DNA of 64,000 nucleotides from Mastigias papua (taxonomy: Eukaryota; Cnidaria; Scyphozoa; Rhizostomeae; Mastigiidae), in NCBI GenBank assembly GCA_964019165.1, contig OZ025287.1, positions 5,003,844-5,067,843 of the forward strand. The letters run 5' to 3'. This document shows positions 63,546-64,000 of the stretch, one piece after another (the first letter of the stretch is position 1; every line of letters begins with the position of its first letter). Position numbers and translations under genes: made by a program. The notes under the pieces were generated by a model that saw nothing but the letters and a program-made list of their open reading frames with translations, was not told the DNA's origin and did not search any database.

Positions 63546-64000
63546 AAAAAAAGAAAAGGAAAACAATAACACAAGGATGCATTTATGCTTAAATATGGTA
63601 AATGTTTTTAAACTACCCCTGTGGTCAAAAATTATTCATCCAACCCACCTATTACAGCTTATTTTTTCAGTTACCCCACCATTTTATCTTCATTCCCCAT
63701 TCCGGTCATAACTAATGACCGCTCCTTTACGAAGCTCTTAGAAATTAAATGTTTTAAAATTCAAGAAAATTTTAGCTTTAATCCCTTACTAAATTTCTTA
63801 TAAATGATGCGTTTAGTCCAATACAGAGTTGTAGTTAGATTTGGCCAAAAGTGTCATAAACACTTGACTTCATTTGCTGGCATCTGGAAGGTGCAAGTAT
63901 CTAATTTTTAAAAGTGCCTGTCCATAAGACCAAAAGGGTATGTACTGCAATATTTTCTTGGAGAAAGCCCCAAACCCCCATTTTTCCTTACTCAGAACAC
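63546..64000. other. Right edge, nothing recognised
   Basis: AT-rich; a 60-codon open frame at 63621 has no supporting feature. Confidence 0.5.

Overview
This is eukaryotic, AT-rich animal DNA. One large intron-rich gene is buried in many generations of transposable elements. The backbone is a PARP1-type poly(ADP-ribose) polymerase gene on the + strand. I rebuilt 26 exons (9264-51555) from consistent GT-AG junctions and phases; together they encode the last 928 residues: the rest of zinc finger 1, zinc finger 2, the zinc-3/PADR1 region, BRCT, WGR, the helical regulatory domain and the catalytic domain with an intact H-Y-E triad. The start codon and the first half of zinc finger 1 were not found and probably lie left of the window. 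The element mix (Ty3/gypsy, CR1-like and RTE-like LINEs, Harbinger, tRNA-derived SINEs, many MITEs, long TA arrays) suggests a marine invertebrate, possibly a cnidarian, but I cannot prove the taxon.

Layout. 1-4396 (- strand): a Ty3/gypsy retrotransposon whose gag and pol frames are open to the window edge and joined by a textbook -1 frameshift signal; a candidate 5' LTR follows (about 4437-4969). 5-9 kb: intron-like sequence. 9.2-13.2 kb: PARP1 exons for the zinc fingers. 13.2-25.5 kb is one huge intron with a ~0.8 kb TA array, a broken Cys/His-rich coding relic, a decayed gag with a MYND zinc finger, a deleted Harbinger element, and a LINE with both ORFs lying inside a 57-bp-TIR transposon. 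25.6-31.4 kb is another intron with an RTE-like LINE killed by one visible nonsense codon and a cluster of near-perfect palindromes separated by TA arrays. 31.4-51.6 kb holds the other PARP1 exons, with nested inverted-repeat elements in the larger introns.

Downstream of PARP1: a G/C-run MITE (52.9 kb), a 1.8 kb array of a 9-bp repeat that reads as a Lys-Lys-Val/Lys-Lys-Ala protein, and a two-exon gene (56829-59062, 698 aa) that looks like a DDE-type transposase. It is flanked by repeated copies of one 17-18 bp motif, probably transposase binding sites. The right end has two LINE fragments in opposite orientations. The transposase unit, the palindrome/TA family, the MYND gag relic and the two recoding arrangements (gypsy -1 frameshift; LINE ORF1-TAG-ORF2) are the best candidates for follow-up.
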